A stretch of 47,548 nt of DNA from Nitrosomonas sp. Nm51 (GTDB lineage Bacteria; Pseudomonadota; Gammaproteobacteria; Burkholderiales; Nitrosomonadaceae): assembly GCF_900111165.1 (NCBI RefSeq), contig NZ_FOGH01000022.1:1-47548 (forward strand). The letters run 5' to 3'. Positions within the stretch are counted from its first letter, which is position 1. Every line of letters begins with the position of its first letter. The notes beneath the pieces were generated by a model that did no database searches, was not told the origin of the DNA, and was given only the letters and a program-made list of their open reading frames with translations. This document shows positions 19,091 through 30,965 of this stretch, piece by piece. A program made the translations under genes and the position numbers.

Positions 19091-21391
19091 ATGAGTTTGA
19101 TCAATAAATCAATGGCCAGCAAGTCAAGTGGGCGCACCCTGCCGCCGCGCGTATCCCGGTTACTGCGCGAGTCCGGTTGGCTAGCGCTTGTTGGTGGCGC
19201 GCTCTATCTCATTCTAATCTTTTACAGCTATGACCGCGGAGATCCCGGGTGGACACACAGCGGTGACTATGATCATATTAACAATGCTGGTGGACATATC
19301 GGGGCGTGGCTGTCGGATTTTTTACTTTACATGTTTGGCGCATCGGCATGGTGGTGGGTGGCATTTTGTCTTGCTGCAGTTTCCTGGAGCTACCGTCGAA
19401 TTGATATTGCCGGCATATTCGACCGTCATTCAATTTTTTTGTCTATCGGTGGCTTTTTATTGTTATTAATCGCGAGCAGCGGATTAGAATCTCTGCGTTT
19501 TCATACATTGAATATTGAACTGCCATATCAATCAGGCGGCATATCCGGAAAGGCCGTCAGTCTGTGTCTATCTCAATTGCTTGGATTTACCGGTGCGACC
19601 ATGACACTTTTAATACTCATCGCAATTGGTTTCAGTCAGTTTACGGGATTATCGTGGGTACGCTTTGTTGAGAAAATTGGCGAGACCATTGAAAACAGCA
19701 TTTTTTTGCTACAGAAACAATGGCATAACAGACGCCATCAACAGCCGCGCTGGATAAACGACGAATATGAGCATGTTAAAATACCTGCAACAGAAAAAAA
19801 ACCGGTACTTGATGCGCGTTCGATCCACATTGAGTCACCGGCGGCCAATATTGAAAAATCAGAACGCGCAGTAAAAGAAAAACAAAAATCTTTATTTCCC
19901 AGTTTACCGGAATCCTCTTTACCACCGCTGCACTTACTCGATGAGCCTGATAAGAACGTCGAAGTGTTATCCAAAAATGTTCTTGAATCAACATCGCGAT
20001 TGATTGAAAGCAAATTAAAGGAATTTGGCGTTATTGTCAAAGTTGTTGCTGCTTATCCCGGACCAGTCATTACACGCTATGAAATCGAACCGGCTGTAGG
20101 CGTAAAGGGCAATCAAATTATCAATTTAATCAAGGATCTGGCACGCGCGCTTTCTGTTGTCCGCATTCGTGTTGTAGAAACCATTCCCGGTAAAACAACA
20201 ATGGGGCTGGAAATCCCCAACCCCAATCGGCAAGTAGTTCGTCTACTTGAAATTCTCAGCTCACAATCTTATGCCAATACTACATCACCACTGACAATAG
20301 CACTGGGAAAGGACATCAGTGGGCGCCCTGTTGTCTCCGATCTCGCTAAAATGCCGCACGCCCTGGTTGCCGGCACGACTGGCTCTGGTAAATCCGTAGC
20401 CATTAATGCCATTATTTTAAGCTTGGTATATAAAAGCACCCCCGAACAGGTTCGTCTGATACTGGTTGACCCCAAAATGCTGGAGTTATCCGTATATGAA
20501 GGCATACCTCACCTGCTCACACCGGTTGTCACGGATATGGGTGAAGCAGCAAATGCCCTGCGCTGGTCAGTAGCTGAAATGGAGCGTCGCTACAAACTGA
20601 TGTCGTCTTTAGGCGTGCGCAACTTAAACGGTTACAACCATAAAATTCGTGAAGCTGAAAAAAAGGAAGAGCCTATTATGAATCCACTGGCATCAGAAGA
20701 AGCGCCGGAACAGCTTGAGGAGTTGCCGCTGATTGTCGTAGTCATCGATGAATTGGCAGATTTGATGATGGTCTCAGGTAAAAAGGTAGAACACCTGATT
20801 GCCAGGTTGGCGCAAAAAGCCCGTGCAGCTGGCATTCATCTACTCCTGGCCACTCAGCGGCCTTCTGTCGACGTCATTACCGGGCTGATTAAAGCAAATA
20901 TTCCTACGCGTATCGCTTTCCAGGTATCCAGCAAAATTGACTCGCGCACCATTCTCGATCAGATGGGTGCGGAAACTTTGCTGGGACAGGGTGACATGCT
21001 GTATCTACCACCTGGCAGCGGTTATCCGCAACGCGTGCACGGCGCTTATGTGGCTGATCATGAAGTTCATAAAGTCGTAGAATATCTTAAAGAACATGGA
21101 GAACCCTGTTATGTGGAAGAAATCTTGCAAGCAGGTGAAGAGGAAAGTGCCGGGAATACCCTGGAAGAAACTAAAAAACAGAACGGTGGAGAGCAAGATC
21201 CGCTTTATGATGAAGCCGTTCAGATTGTCATCAAAACACGTCGCGCATCCATTTCTCTAGTGCAAAGAAACCTGAGAATTGGCTATAATCGTGCGGCACG
21301 AATGATCGAAGAAATGGAACGCGCCGGTCTGGTATCCGCCATGCAAAATAACGGCAATCGTGAAGTCCTTGTTCCTGCGCGCAGTGAATAA
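19091..21391 (+). CDS. ftsK: DNA translocase FtsK
   Basis: Moves DNA at the closing septum and activates XerCD recombination at dif. The protein has 766 residues, the short type without a long linker. Four or more N-terminal membrane helices lie within about 28-190; a charged linker (200-300) is followed by the alpha/beta RecA-like motor with Walker A GTTGSGKS at about 428-435 and Walker [15 protein letters not shown]. The C-terminal winged-helix gamma domain that reads KOPS is [33 protein letters not shown], split here only by description. First gene of ftsK-lolA-rarA-serS. Confidence 0.96.
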   Translation: MSLINKSMASKSSGRTLPPRVSRLLRESGWLALVGGALYLILIFYSYDRGDPGWTHSGDYDHINNAGGHIGAWLSDFLLYMFGASAWWWVAFCLAAVSWSYRRIDIAGIFDRHSIFLSIGGFLLLLIASSGLESLRFHTLNIELPYQSGGISGKAVSLCLSQLLGFTGATMTLLILIAIGFSQFTGLSWVRFVEKIGETIENSIFLLQKQWHNRRHQQPRWINDEYEHVKIPATEKKPVLDARSIHIESPAANIEKSERAVKEKQKSLFPSLPESSLPPLHLLDEPDKNVEVLSKNVLESTSRLIESKLKEFGVIVKVVAAYPGPVITRYEIEPAVGVKGNQIINLIKDLARALSVVRIRVVETIPGKTTMGLEIPNPNRQVVRLLEILSSQSYANTTSPLTIALGKDISGRPVVSDLAKMPHALVAGTTGSGKSVAINAIILSLVYKSTPEQVRLILVDPKMLELSVYEGIPHLLTPVVTDMGEAANALRWSVAEMERRYKLMSSLGVRNLNGYNHKIREAEKKEEPIMNPLASEEAPEQLEELPLIVVVIDELADLMMVSGKKVEHLIARLAQKARAAGIHLLLATQRPSVDVITGLIKANIPTRIAFQVSSKIDSRTILDQMGAETLLGQGDMLYLPPGSGYPQRVHGAYVADHEVHKVVEYLKEHGEPCYVEEILQAGEEESAGNTLEETKKQNGGEQDPLYDEAVQIVIKTRRASISLVQRNLRIGYNRAARMIEEMERAGLVSAMQNNGNREVLVPARSE

Positions 21392-21448
21392 TTTTAAACC
21401 TGCACTCACATCGCGGCAGCACAGATCGGCATAAATTCATAACAACCT

Positions 21449-22082
21449 ATGCATCCTACAACTTACTTCACATTTTTTTTATGGGTTATATCCCTATGCA
21501 TGCCGGTTTTAACATACAGCAATGCCAACGCCACAGCTGTTGACCAGTTGAAAACCTTCATTCGAGAGACGCAAACCGTAAGCGCCCATTTTTCCCAGAC
21601 ATTGCTCGACAAAAACGCACGCAGCATTCAAAAATCCAGCGGCACGCTGGAATTTGAGCGTCCGGATAAATTTCGCTGGATATATCAAACACCTTATGAA
21701 CAATCTATCGTGGGTGACGGCAATCAAGTCTGGTTTTACGATCATGATTTGAATCAGGTAACAGTCCGCCGGTTTAACATTGCGATTGGCAGCAGCCCGG
21801 CAGCGCTCCTGGCCGGTAACAGCACGATTGAAGATAACTTCGAATTAATTAATCTTGGCATACAGGATGAAATTGCGTGGATGGAAGCGATTCCAAAAAA
21901 CAAGGACAGCGCTTTCGCATTTATTCAATTGGGTTTCTCGCTCAATGGTGATTTGCAATACATGGCATTAAGGGACAGCTTCGGACAGACCACCTATCTC
22001 ACATTTTCCGAACTTATTAAAAATCCCGTACTGCCTGATAGCCTTTTCAAATTTACGCCACCGGATGGCGCTGATATCATCA

Positions 22083-22090
<8 letters not shown>
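21449..22090 (+). CDS. lolA: outer-membrane lipoprotein carrier protein LolA
   Basis: Periplasmic chaperone that takes lipoproteins from LolCDE to LolB. The protein has 213 residues, with a signal peptide ending around SNANA (about 28). The mature part contains VSAHFSQTLLDKN, SGTLEFERPDKFRWIYQTPYEQSIVGDG and QVWFYDHDLNQV, the standard LolA strand pattern with conserved Arg/Trp in the RPxxFRW motif. The end overlaps the start of rarA. Confidence 0.95.
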
Positions 22091-25547
<3,457 letters not shown>

Positions 25548-25619
25548 CCTGTCCACATAATTGGCAAGGCAATGTTTTCAAATTAAAAATTTTCGCCTTG
25601 CAAGCAGCTACAACCCGAC

Positions 25620-26519
25620 TCAAATCCCTGACCGGTTTTCACCACCGAGCGCATGCAACAGATCAGGCAAAAACCGGCTTAACTCACCTGTCATCAACGC
25701 GAAATCGCTGTCAAACAGTTCGTCTGAATCTGTCGCATCGGATGACTCCTTAATGATATCCAGTGGTTCTATACGTTTGATCTGAAAATTGTCATGAAGC
25801 ACAAACGAAATTCTGCCTGCCCAGGTCAAGGCTAAGCGGATGACTCGCTTGCCTGCTGTAATATGCCTGACCGTATCATCCCTATTCAGCACATGATGCG
25901 TATACCGGATTATGGATTTTTCGTCATCCACGCCCTGTAATTCACAGTCGCGATCAATCGTGAAGATAGCTGGTGGATCGTCGCCCGACAGCCAGCGTGT
26001 CATCGCGGTTGCAGGTGAAATGTTCGTTGTAATCGGCACCAATCGCACACCAGCCACTGTTTTTAACAGCAGATCAACCAGTTCTTCCGCTTTTTTCAGA
26101 TTAGCAGCGTCAACAACCAACAATCCTTCTGCCACATCAATCCAGGCATAAATTGCCTGGCGATGCACAAATGCGCGCGGCATTAACTCAATCAATACCG
26201 CCTCCCTGATGTTTCTGACCTGCCGCTTACCCGCCTTATGACCTTGGTGCTGCTCCATCGTTGCAATCCGTTCCTTGGCGTACTGACTCACTACTGTGTT
26301 CGGTAATAATTTTTTTTCAATACCGAGCGCAAACAACAGATGCCGATCGCAGACATGGACAAACTGATCTGCTCCTTCTTTTGGCTGCACCCACCCCACA
26401 CTTTGCATTTCCATTTGCGGACAATCTTGCAATGCCAGTTTACCCAGTGCATCATTGACTTGGGTTGGATCGATTTTTCCATCAGATATACGGTAAATCA
26501 GTAAGTTTTTAAACCACAT
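25620..26519 (-). CDS. rdgC: recombination-associated protein RdgC
   Basis: Ring-shaped nonspecific DNA-binding protein that restrains RecA filaments. The protein has 299 residues, the usual size. The N-terminal MWFKNLLIYRI and the segments VGWVQPKE, LPNTVVSQYAKERI, EAVLIELMPRAFVHR and LPDLLHALGGEN are conserved across the family. It converges with the DUF6781-type gene; a 7-bp inverted repeat GCAAGGC/GCCTTGC (25564-25601) lies between them. Confidence 0.95.
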   Translation of the reverse strand: MWFKNLLIYRISDGKIDPTQVNDALGKLALQDCPQMEMQSVGWVQPKEGADQFVHVCDRHLLFALGIEKKLLPNTVVSQYAKERIATMEQHQGHKAGKRQVRNIREAVLIELMPRAFVHRQAIYAWIDVAEGLLVVDAANLKKAEELVDLLLKTVAGVRLVPITTNISPATAMTRWLSGDDPPAIFTIDRDCELQGVDDEKSIIRYTHHVLNRDDTVRHITAGKRVIRLALTWAGRISFVLHDNFQIKRIEPLDIIKESSDATDSDELFDSDFALMTGELSRFLPDLLHALGGENRSGI

Positions 26520-26707
26520 TTTTAAACTAATCAGATAAATAAGTTGAATTGCCTCGCATAAGCATGCTAACGCTTATACAATCTAAAAAATAAAATAACG
26601 TCCGATTATTCAGAACTAAACAAACTATTATAAAATCGCATAAAATATGCCTGCTGAAAGTATTAGCCGGCAGCATGCCGGCAAACCTCACTAACAATAA
26701 GAACGTT

Positions 26708-27070
26708 ATGAAAAAAATTTACTCCGCAAATAATCTTATGGAAGCACAAATTGTGCTCGATATGCTGGAGCATGCGCTTATCCCGGCACAATTATTTAAT
26801 CAACACGCACAAGGTGGCACAGGCGATATTCCATTTACGCACGCGTATCCTGAGGTATGGGTAATACGAGATGTGGATTATGAACGCGGACGTAAAATTG
26901 TTCAAGAATACGAAGCTATACCACAGACCGATACAATCATCCAATGTCCCGCTTGCGGTGAAGATAATCCGTCCAATTTTCAGTTATGCTGGCATTGTAG
27001 CTGCGGACTCGAAACCGTCGCATCTGAAGCAGCGACATCACATACAACACGCAGCAGTTCACAGAAGTAA
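26708..27070 (+). CDS. DUF2007-type protein with C-terminal zinc ribbon
   Basis: The protein has 120 residues from ATG 26708 (MKKIYSANNLMEAQIVLDML); an ATG at 26675 is less likely. Residues 1-75 match the DUF2007 putative signal-transducing domain (ANNLMEAQIVLDMLE...PFTHAYPEVWVI). Residues 80-105 hold CPACGEDN and CWHCSCGL, a four-cysteine ribbon. Function unknown. Confidence 0.8.
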   Translation: MKKIYSANNLMEAQIVLDMLEHALIPAQLFNQHAQGGTGDIPFTHAYPEVWVIRDVDYERGRKIVQEYEAIPQTDTIIQCPACGEDNPSNFQLCWHCSCGLETVASEAATSHTTRSSSQK

Positions 27071-27182
27071 CTGGAACAAAAATACCCGTTACTGGAGTTC
27101 AGCAAGATGGATATTGCGTTCATATTAAACGTTTCTAAGGAGTATTTAGTGCTCTATCGATATGGTATTGTGCCAGGCACAG

Positions 27183-27256
27183 CGTTACTGTAACGTTATA
27201 CAACAAAGCACGGCGCTGCGCAGGAAAAGGCTGTTACCTTTTCAAATACTGTAACG
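27183..27256. repeat. short inverted and direct repeats between DUF2007 and the RiPP operon
   Basis: An inverted repeat CGTTAC-T-GTAACG (27183-27195) overlaps a 10-bp direct repeat TACTGTAACG found at 27186-27195 and 27247-27256. The stretch 27071-27332 holds no gene that can be supported. Confidence 0.4.
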
Positions 27257-27331
27257 CAGTTGCGAGGCACCACGGCAACGCCCATGGACGCTGACAAATT
27301 CACCGAACCGGCAATATCATATGGATAGAGT

Positions 27332-27351
27332 ACTAGATACGCGTACCTAGT
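27332..27351. repeat. 20-bp near-perfect palindrome over the stop of the DUF2063 gene
   Basis: The sequence ACTAGATACG/CGTACCTAGT is a palindrome with one mismatched pair. It covers the stop codon of the DUF2063 gene. No T-run follows on the minus strand, so it is not a standard terminator. Confidence 0.45.
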
Positions 27352-28112
27352 AACACGCCCCGATTTAAAAAGTCAAGCATGATTTCATATCCCCCGTGGA
27401 TTACAGTATCCGGCTGTGGATGCTGCAATTCAGCAGCAATTCTTGTCAGCAGCGTTTGACCGTTTTCACATACGTTGTCGATTATGTGTTGCATCAGACG
27501 CGCAGTGACATGATTGGCTTCGATAAAATGAATTTTATCGTCGGCGTCACGATACACAATCAAATTTGTTGTTTTTTCACCGGGCAATTGCGGCTGGAAC
27601 TCAGGACTGATTTTATGCACCGGGAATTGATAGCTCAGTACCCACGCCAGAGGAGACACCATCGGAATTCCTGATAGAATATCGCCTTCTGCATCAAATT
27701 GGTCCACATCAATTTTCTCATCCAGTATCGATAACGCAAGCTCCACCCATTCATAATGCGCTAATTCCAGCATAAACGGAGGATCTTCAGAATCAAAATT
27801 ACACTCAAGCTGCAAATATTTTAGAAACTCACGCGGCATTTCAGGGAACAACGGTGTACTCGACCGGTGAGTGGCAAAATAGTCACGCACCATAGCATGC
27901 CAGCGTTCATCTGGCATAATACTGCGTAAAACAGGATACGTACTAGCCATAAAACCTTCGACATTATTGTAGAGCAGATCGCAATAAATTTTCATACGCC
28001 GTTCTTCAATATCGCGCGGACATGAATGATGTTCAGGGTTCCGTATATATGCGGTAAACGCATATTGTTGCTGCATAAAATCAGGATGTTCAGGCATGCC
28101 AGACACGTCCAT
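27333..28112 (-). CDS. DUF2063 partner protein of MNIO enzyme (HvfC/BufC-like)
   Basis: The protein has 259 residues. The N-terminal DUF2063 domain contains MQQQYAFTAYIRNPEHH, followed by RMKIYCDLLYNNVEGFMASTYPVLRSIM and ELAHYEWVELALSI, the helical part that recognises the precursor in related systems. The C-terminal half is a mixed domain (WVLSYQFPVHKI...NLIVYRD). In characterised clusters (methanobactin MbnC, bufferin BufC, HvfC) this partner binds the precursor peptide and works with the MNIO enzyme. The 5' end overlaps the DUF692 gene by 23 bp. Confidence 0.85.
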   Translation of the reverse strand: MDVSGMPEHPDFMQQQYAFTAYIRNPEHHSCPRDIEERRMKIYCDLLYNNVEGFMASTYPVLRSIMPDERWHAMVRDYFATHRSSTPLFPEMPREFLKYLQLECNFDSEDPPFMLELAHYEWVELALSILDEKIDVDQFDAEGDILSGIPMVSPLAWVLSYQFPVHKISPEFQPQLPGEKTTNLIVYRDADDKIHFIEANHVTARLMQHIIDNVCENGQTLLTRIAAELQHPQPDTVIHGGYEIMLDFLNRGVLLGTRI

Positions 28113-28950
28113 TCCCCGCAGGGTGCTGCCATTGCAATTGCAGACTTTGAATCTGTGTTATTTCGCGACACAGCGTCTGCAAAGATGGAATATTAAAATC
28201 TCTTTCAAGCAACGTTGGAATAACACCGAATTGCTGGTAGGTTTTTTCGAGCAGCATCCAGACCGGATCGATAACATCTGCCCCGTGGGTGTCTATAATC
28301 AAGTCCTCAGCCTCGTTGTAATGACCCGCAATATGAATATAACGTATACATTTGGCAGGTATCCGCTTTAAAAAGGCCTCGGCTTCGTAACAATGATTGA
28401 TACTGTTGACATAGATATTGTTGACATCGAGTAACAAATCACAGTCAGCTTCTTCGAGAACAGCATTCAGAAAATCAATTTCGGCCATTTGCTGGCCGGG
28501 CGCTGCGTAGTAAGATACATTTTCTATAGCAATACGCTGTTCCAGAACATCCTGTACACGTTTTATCCGGTCTGCAACGTATTGAACGGCCTCTGCTGTA
28601 AATGGAATCGGCAGCAAATCGTAGAGATGACCATCGTCACTGCAGTAACTTAAATGTTCACTATAACAGCGTATATGATGATCTCTCATAAAACGTTTAA
28701 GCCGTTGCAAAAACGCTTCATCAAGCGGTGAAGGACCGCCTATTGATAGCGACAGACCGTGACAGACAAATGGGTATTGCTCGGTAAACATACGCAATTT
28801 TTTGCCATAATATCCACCCACGCCAATCCAATTTTCCGGAGCGATCTCCCAGAAATCTACCGGACATGCGGGCTGATCTGCCAGCGAATGCACCATCGTT
28901 CGCCGCAGACCAAGTCCCGCACCATGAACAGGATACGCTAATTTGTTCAT
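28090..28950 (-). CDS. MNIO (DUF692) peptide-modifying enzyme, HvfB/BufB-like
   Basis: Multinuclear non-heme iron oxidase; the family modifies cysteines of ribosomally made peptides, for example into thiooxazole or oxazolone-thioamide groups. The protein has 286 residues and a TIM-barrel-like pattern. Likely metal ligands are seen in CHGLSLSIGG, YSEHLSYC, AIENVSYY, LLLDVNNIYVN, YIHIAGHYN, DTHG and LLERDFNIP, so the active site looks complete. It sits between the precursor gene and the DUF2063 partner; the chemistry in this organism is inferred. Confidence 0.9.
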   Translation of the reverse strand: MNKLAYPVHGAGLGLRRTMVHSLADQPACPVDFWEIAPENWIGVGGYYGKKLRMFTEQYPFVCHGLSLSIGGPSPLDEAFLQRLKRFMRDHHIRCYSEHLSYCSDDGHLYDLLPIPFTAEAVQYVADRIKRVQDVLEQRIAIENVSYYAAPGQQMAEIDFLNAVLEEADCDLLLDVNNIYVNSINHCYEAEAFLKRIPAKCIRYIHIAGHYNEAEDLIIDTHGADVIDPVWMLLEKTYQQFGVIPTLLERDFNIPSLQTLCREITQIQSLQLQWQHPAGNGRVWHA

Positions 28951-28971
28951 GAAAAGCTGTCTTTGATCGAG

Positions 28972-29325
28972 TTACTTACTGCTGCCGCACTTGCCTTCGC
29001 CGCATTTGCCTTCTTCTTCAGCTTTCTTGCCGCCGCAGTTACCTTCCATATTTTTTTTCATATCTTCGCCACATTTGCCTTCGCCGCATTTGCCTTCTTC
29101 TTTGGCCTTCTTGCCGCCACAGTTGCCTTCGCCGTATTTGTCCTTTTTATCCGATTTGTCACCGCCGCCGCCATAGGCAAGCTGCATATAACCGCCAGAC
29201 AGTTCACTCATAGCAAATGGGTTATCATCAGTAACAACTTCGGCTGAAACATTATTTGCAGCTAATGTAGCAACGAAAACAGTACCAACAGCAAATGAAA
29301 CTGGTTTTAATGTTTTTTTTGACAT
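28972..29325 (-). CDS. Cys-repeat RiPP precursor (HvfA/BufA-like)
   Basis: The protein has 117 residues from ATG 29325 (GGAG ribosome site; an upstream in-frame start at 29355 is less likely). A Sec signal peptide (about 1-28, ending NVSA) precedes a short spacer, a YGGGGDKSDKKDK linker and a core made of two 28-residue units. Each unit has three cysteines in an EGNCGG...EGKCGEGKCG pattern: Cys69/80/85 and Cys97/108/113. Such EGKCG repeats, next to MNIO and DUF2063 genes, mark copper/metal-handling RiPP precursors (oxazolin/bufferin type). The actual modification and metal are not shown by sequence. Confidence 0.85.
   Translation of the reverse strand: MSKKTLKPVSFAVGTVFVATLAANNVSAEVVTDDNPFAMSELSGGYMQLAYGGGGDKSDKKDKYGEGNCGGKKAKEEGKCGEGKCGEDMKKNMEGNCGGKKAEEEGKCGEGKCGSSK
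28978..29135 (-). repeat. two-unit coding repeat in the RiPP precursor
   Basis: Two units with an 84-bp period encode near-identical 28-residue Cys modules, the second without its linker tail. The nucleotide sequence repeats accordingly (for example the minus-strand codons for GEGKCGE), so the array could expand or shrink by recombination. Confidence 0.7.
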
Positions 29326-29362
29326 AACAATCTCCGTAAAAAAATTAAAAAACAATTGAGTT

Positions 29363-29388
29363 GTTTACCAATACTCGTTTACCAATAC
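29363..29388 (-). promoter_or_regulatory. tandem 12-bp direct repeats upstream of the RiPP precursor
   Basis: On the minus strand GTATTGGTAAAC occurs twice, separated by 2 bp (14-bp period), 38-63 bp upstream of the precursor start. A TATAGT-like -10 candidate lies at 29399-29404. The repeat may be a regulator site; the rest of the 430-bp gap (29326-29754) is AT-rich with no gene seen. Confidence 0.5.
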
Positions 29389-29754
29389 AATACAAACTAC
29401 TATAAACACTTCGTACTTTGTAATAGAAATTGGCTGTTTGCTCACGCAGTTATTTTATTACAAACACCTGTCTATACACACATGTAACACATTGATCTGA
29501 TATCGACTACGACAGCAAACGGTGTTTTGACCCGTGTTTCGTAAATTATTTTTATACGCACAACATTACACAATCTCACTTTTTTTGCAAGCCGCACTCT
29601 GATACACTCAGCCCTTCAAAAAACGCTGTTGAAAACATTTATATTTTATGTAAGCACAAAATAAGGGAAAATAACACGCTGTTACCAAGAAAAAACCATA
29701 TCGTGAATTTATAACGCTATAACGAAAAGATAAGCCAGATTTAAGGAGCAACGA

Positions 29755-30483
29755 ATGTTTGACAAACGCAACCAGTTGATTTTTTATGCCAATGTTCTAA
29801 TCATAATATTTGGTATTACAGTAATCGTCATGAGCGATTTTTTGATAGTCGGCTTATTGTTTATACTCGGCGCCGCTTTGTTAATCTACGAGCAAATACA
29901 GCAAAACAAAGGTGCTTTCAGCATTTCCGGGCTGGAAAAAATTCTTGTTGTTAAAGACACCTGCGGCAATAAAGCCGAATTGATTCAGAAACAAAAGACT
30001 ACAGCGTGTCATGTCGATAACACTGTTTTCTGGTTTAAAAATATTAATCCCACCGGTTCAGTCAGCGGTTTCCGTATTAATAACCAACTACCCATTGAAC
30101 AAACAAAAGATAGCAATAACAACTACCAGGTCTGCATGGCATTACCGTCCCACCCGAAAGCGAAAAATGGATTGGATACGACATTGTCGTGCACCTACAC
30201 CGGCGCATTTGGTAAAACAGAATGTACACTTTCACATACGATAGACAATGAAACCGATCAACTCAAACTTGTTGTTGAGCTGCCGAAAGGACGCCCCATT
30301 TCCTCTGCACATGCATATTGTGTTTACAATGGTAACAAAGAAGCGCTGTTGCCACCTGTTGTCGCCGGCGAAACGCGGATTGAAACCGAAATCAAGAAAC
30401 CCAAACTAGGCGCGGAATATCGTCTGGAATGGACATGGCCAGAAGCTAATATTATCAGGAAAATTGGGTGCTATCTGGGGTGA
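29755..30483 (+). CDS. unknown membrane-anchored, cysteine-containing protein
   Basis: Not recognised. The protein has 242 residues, with an AAGGAG ribosome site 5 bp before the ATG. Two adjacent hydrophobic segments (about 9-26 and 28-46) suggest a hairpin anchor; the remaining 190 residues look beta-rich and soluble, with seven cysteines (DTCGN, TACHV, QVCMA, LSCTY, ECTLS, AYCVY, IGCYLG). It is divergent from the RiPP operon, so a link is possible but unproven. Confidence 0.6.
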   Translation: MFDKRNQLIFYANVLIIIFGITVIVMSDFLIVGLLFILGAALLIYEQIQQNKGAFSISGLEKILVVKDTCGNKAELIQKQKTTACHVDNTVFWFKNINPTGSVSGFRINNQLPIEQTKDSNNNYQVCMALPSHPKAKNGLDTTLSCTYTGAFGKTECTLSHTIDNETDQLKLVVELPKGRPISSAHAYCVYNGNKEALLPPVVAGETRIETEIKKPKLGAEYRLEWTWPEANIIRKIGCYLG

Positions 30484-30965
30484 CGCGGTTTTAAAAGCCG
30501 GCCAATCTTGCCGCAACGTTTTTTATCCGGCATCTTACTTATCCGAATATCAGTGCGCCACCGGCTCTGTCACGAACAACGTTCACAAGATATGGCGCAC
30601 AATTAAACAAACCGCTGCGTGGCAAAACCGTCTGTGCTGCCGCTGCAGCGTTAAAAACAGACGCAAAATACAGCTTTTATACATATAAACGCTGTTTTTT
30701 TACGCATCACAGCATTCCACCACTTTGCTACACACCTCTGCAATCCGGTATTCAACCATTTTAAAATCAATCTGTCCTCGCCAATTTTGTCACCTGTTCT
30801 CACCTTTTGTATCAACTTGTCAACTGCCTCGAGGCGTTTTTTCAACGACACCTTGATTCCTTCCCACAGGAAGCGTCAATTTCCAACGCAATCTTTTTTC
30901 AGAAATACGATGAAATGACTTAAAATCAGTGCAAATTTTTTCTCTTACTGCAAACCTAGTCAACT
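30484..30965. other. structured intergenic stretch, no supported protein gene
   Basis: About 480 bp with no recognisable protein. The left half (30540-30702) is rich in inverted repeats: GTGCGCCA (about 30552) pairs with TGGCGCAC (about 30592) around an inner GAAC/GTTC hairpin, and CGTCTGT pairs with ACAGACG about 20 bp apart near 30630-30662. It ends in an intrinsic terminator. A small RNA or a structured 3' untranslated region is possible. The right half shows nothing certain. Confidence 0.5.
30670..30701 (+). terminator. intrinsic terminator
   Basis: A 12-bp stem with one mismatch (left arm ACAGCTTTTATA, right arm TATAAACGCTGT) is followed by a run of seven T. It stops plus-strand transcription coming from the unknown gene at 29755 or from a small RNA in between. 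Confidence 0.75.

Noticed and set aside
25564..25601. Inverted repeat GCAAGGC/GCCTTGC between convergent genes as a terminator
   Set aside because: Loop of about 24 nt and no T-run on either strand; kept only as a note under rdgC.
27111..27197. 28-codon frame starting MDIAFILNV in the gap before the RiPP operon
   Set aside because: No ribosome site or family similarity; overlaps short repeats.
30651..30851. 66-residue minus-strand frame between the unknown gene and murJ
   Set aside because: It resembles no family and runs antisense through a strong terminator; rpsT, which often lies divergent from murJ, was looked for here and is not present.
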